The notes below the pieces were generated by a model, which saw nothing but the letters and a program-made list of their open reading frames with translations, was not told the DNA's origin and made no database searches. Both the position numbers and the translations under genes were made by a program. Positions 7,442-8,226 of a stretch of 8,226 bases of DNA are shown one piece after another (position 1 is the first letter of the stretch; every line of letters starts with the position of its first letter). Origin of the DNA: Paracoccaceae bacterium. Its GTDB lineage: Bacteria; Pseudomonadota; Alphaproteobacteria; Rhodobacterales; Rhodobacteraceae. Location of the stretch: positions 1 to 8,226 of the forward strand of contig DOIS01000059.1 in assembly GCA_003511785.1 (NCBI GenBank), in the 5' to 3' direction.

Positions 7442-7738
7442 TCAGTCCTCCTCCTCCTGCTCGACTTCGAGAACCGTGCCGGAGGCGGCGTCGATCTCCA
7501 TCTCGTAGAGACGGCCCTCGGGCGTGACCAGTTCCAGCTCGTAAATCCAGCGTCCGTCGTCGCGCTCGAGCTCCAGTTCGATCACACGGCCATGGCGCGT
7601 CGCCTCGGCCACGGCGAGGTTCTCGGCGAGCGGCCGGATCTCTCCGGCCTCCAGCGCGCGGCGTGCGCGGTCATGGTCGTCCCGGTCCGCCAGCGCTGGC
7701 GTGGCGATCAGCGACGGGATAAAGGCGAGGCGGATCAT
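7442..7738 (-). CDS. Small periplasmic PepSY-domain protein, regulator operon leader gene
   Basis: This 98-aa protein starts at ATG 7738 with a short signal peptide (MIRLAFIPSLIATPALA, cleavage after ALA at 17). A mature PepSY-like domain follows: an ARRALEAGEI helix, VIELELERDDGRWIYELEL, then LYEMEIDAASGTVLEVE and a Glu/Asp tail. A TTG at 7762 would add 8 residues before the signal peptide and is less likely. GGAGG lies 14 nt upstream, which is distant. PepSY proteins next to PhoPQ/FeuPQ-type systems are thought to modulate the kinase in the periplasm; in rhizobia the small periplasmic FeuN represses FeuQ. That role is inferred here. The GAG codons of the acidic tail also form the Shine-Dalgarno of the regulator gene 1 nt downstream, so the genes are almost certainly co-translated. 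Confidence 0.85.
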   Translation of the reverse strand: MIRLAFIPSLIATPALADRDDHDRARRALEAGEIRPLAENLAVAEATRHGRVIELELERDDGRWIYELELVTPEGRLYEMEIDAASGTVLEVEQEEED

Positions 7739-7746
7739 AGGTGCAG

Positions 7747-7752
7747 TGTCTA
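7747..7752 (-). promoter_or_regulatory. Possible -10 element for the PepSY-regulator-kinase operon
   Basis: On the minus strand TAGACA lies between the tandem operator and the ATG at 7738. If it is a -10 box, transcription would start about at the start codon (a leaderless or nearly leaderless mRNA), and the operator would occupy roughly -18 to -39, as is common for OmpR-family activators. No good -35 hexamer is visible, which also fits an activated promoter. This is inference from spacing only. Confidence 0.25.
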
Positions 7753-7757
7753 CCTCC

Positions 7758-7779
7758 GGCAACCTGACGGCAAGCTGAC
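7758..7779. promoter_or_regulatory. Tandem 11-bp direct repeat, probable response-regulator operator
   Basis: GGCAACCTGAC (7758-7768) is followed directly by GGCAAGCTGAC (7769-7779), 10 of 11 identical. On the minus strand this reads GTCAG-N6 twice. One helical turn between half-sites is the hallmark of OmpR/PhoB-family dimers binding head to tail. Its place between divergent PepSY genes, one heading the regulator operon, makes the encoded regulator the natural ligand. Confidence 0.6.
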
Positions 7780-7858
7780 AGTGCGGGTCAAAGCCGCGTC
7801 AGGCGAGTCGGGGTAGAAGCGGGTCATCGGCGGCCGAGCCGGCGGCTGCCTTGGCAAG

Positions 7859-7863
7859 AGGAG
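7859..7863 (+). promoter_or_regulatory. Ribosome binding site AGGAG of the second PepSY gene
   Basis: AGGAG lies 7 nt before the ATG at 7871, near-ideal spacing, and fixes the start of a gene whose end lies outside the window. Confidence 0.8.
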
Positions 7864-7870
7864 AAACGCT

Positions 7871-8226
7871 ATGAAACGTACCATCCTCTTTACCGCATCC
7901 CTTGCAACGGCCGTGGGTCTCTTTGCCTTCGGGACCAGCGCGCAGGTTCAGGTCCAGGTGCGGACGCAGGAGCGCATGAGCATCGCGCAGATCGCGACCA
8001 TGCTCGAGGAACAGGGCTACACCGTGCGCGAGATCGAACTGGAACGCGGTCGCTACGACGTGGAGATGATCGACGCGAACGGGATGCAGGTCGAGGCTTA
8101 TCTCGACGCGGTCACCGGCGCCGTGCTGCCCTATCGCGATGATGATGACGACCGCTACGAGCGGAACGATGGCGACCGCGGCGAGCGGGACGACGACTTA
8201 TGGAATGAACCGCCCCGGGTTTACCG
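7871..8226 (+). CDS. Secreted PepSY-domain protein with acidic tail, 3' partial
   Basis: ATG at 7871 opens a frame that continues past the right edge (118 full codons seen). It begins with a signal peptide (MKRTILFTASLATAVGLFAFGTSAQ, Sec type, likely cleavage after TSA). A single PepSY-type unit follows: MSIAQIATMLEEQGYTVREIELERG, RYDVEMIDANGMQVEAYLD, AVTGAVLP. A very polar tail then has YRDDDDDRYERNDGD and RGERDDD. It is divergent from the other PepSY gene across a 132-bp region holding the tandem 11-bp repeat, so it is probably a target of the same regulator. The exported protein could act as a second modulator of the kinase, or bind cations through its Asp-rich tail. Both roles are speculative. 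The domain call is good; the end is not seen. Confidence 0.85.
   Translation, partial: MKRTILFTASLATAVGLFAFGTSAQVQVQVRTQERMSIAQIATMLEEQGYTVREIELERGRYDVEMIDANGMQVEAYLDAVTGAVLPYRDDDDDRYERNDGDRGERDDDLWNEPPRVY

Noticed and set aside
1..8226. tRNA, rRNA, CRISPR array or insertion sequence
   Set aside because: I searched by eye for T-loop motifs, regularly spaced repeats, transposase motifs and terminal inverted repeats, and found none.

Overview
This 8.2 kb window is GC-rich, with little space between genes inside its operons. It looks like alphaproteobacterial DNA, most likely from the Rhodobacteraceae or Paracoccaceae. This placement is an inference from base composition, codon choice and a FeuP/FeuQ-like two-component operon; there is no rRNA or other phylogenetic marker in the window.

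Left half (1-4649). A plus-strand gene that enters from the left edge (1-606) encodes a probable SLOG-like Rossmann protein. It converges on, and overlaps by 37 bp, a two-gene minus-strand operon (4649 to 570) of paralogous membrane proteins. Both have the same plan: an N-terminal cytosolic TIR or TIR-like domain, a basic linker, one transmembrane helix, and a large extracytoplasmic domain with six cysteines in matching positions. The genes overlap by GTGA, which suggests translational coupling. The promoter-distal copy (tir1) keeps the TIR BB-loop region and the presumed NADase glutamate (E74). The proximal copy (tir2) has arginine there and looks like a pseudo-TIR. In both genes the TIR frame and the membrane/ectodomain frame are joined only by a -1 shift in a G-run, after codon 147 in each case. 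tir2 also has an in-frame TAG just after its membrane helix.

Middle (4650-5452). About 0.8 kb without a convincing gene holds the upstream region of the TIR operon, a 17-bp palindrome and a 17-bp tandem duplication.

Right half (5453-8226). A minus-strand operon encodes a small periplasmic PepSY protein, an OmpR-family response regulator and a PhoQ/FeuQ-type histidine kinase. The genes are packed with a 1-nt gap and then an ATGA overlap. A second PepSY protein is divergently transcribed from 7871 and runs off the right edge. The 132-bp divergent region carries two tandem 11-bp units (10/11 identical), the spacing expected of an OmpR-family binding site. A likely circuit is that the kinase senses an envelope signal modulated by PepSY proteins and the regulator controls both divergent units.

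Caveat. The regulator and the kinase also each contain one apparent single-base frame break, so four frame breaks and one in-frame stop fall within about 5 kb. Single-base errors in the underlying sequence are the simplest explanation and must be excluded before the paired TIR frameshifts are read as programmed frameshifting or phase variation.
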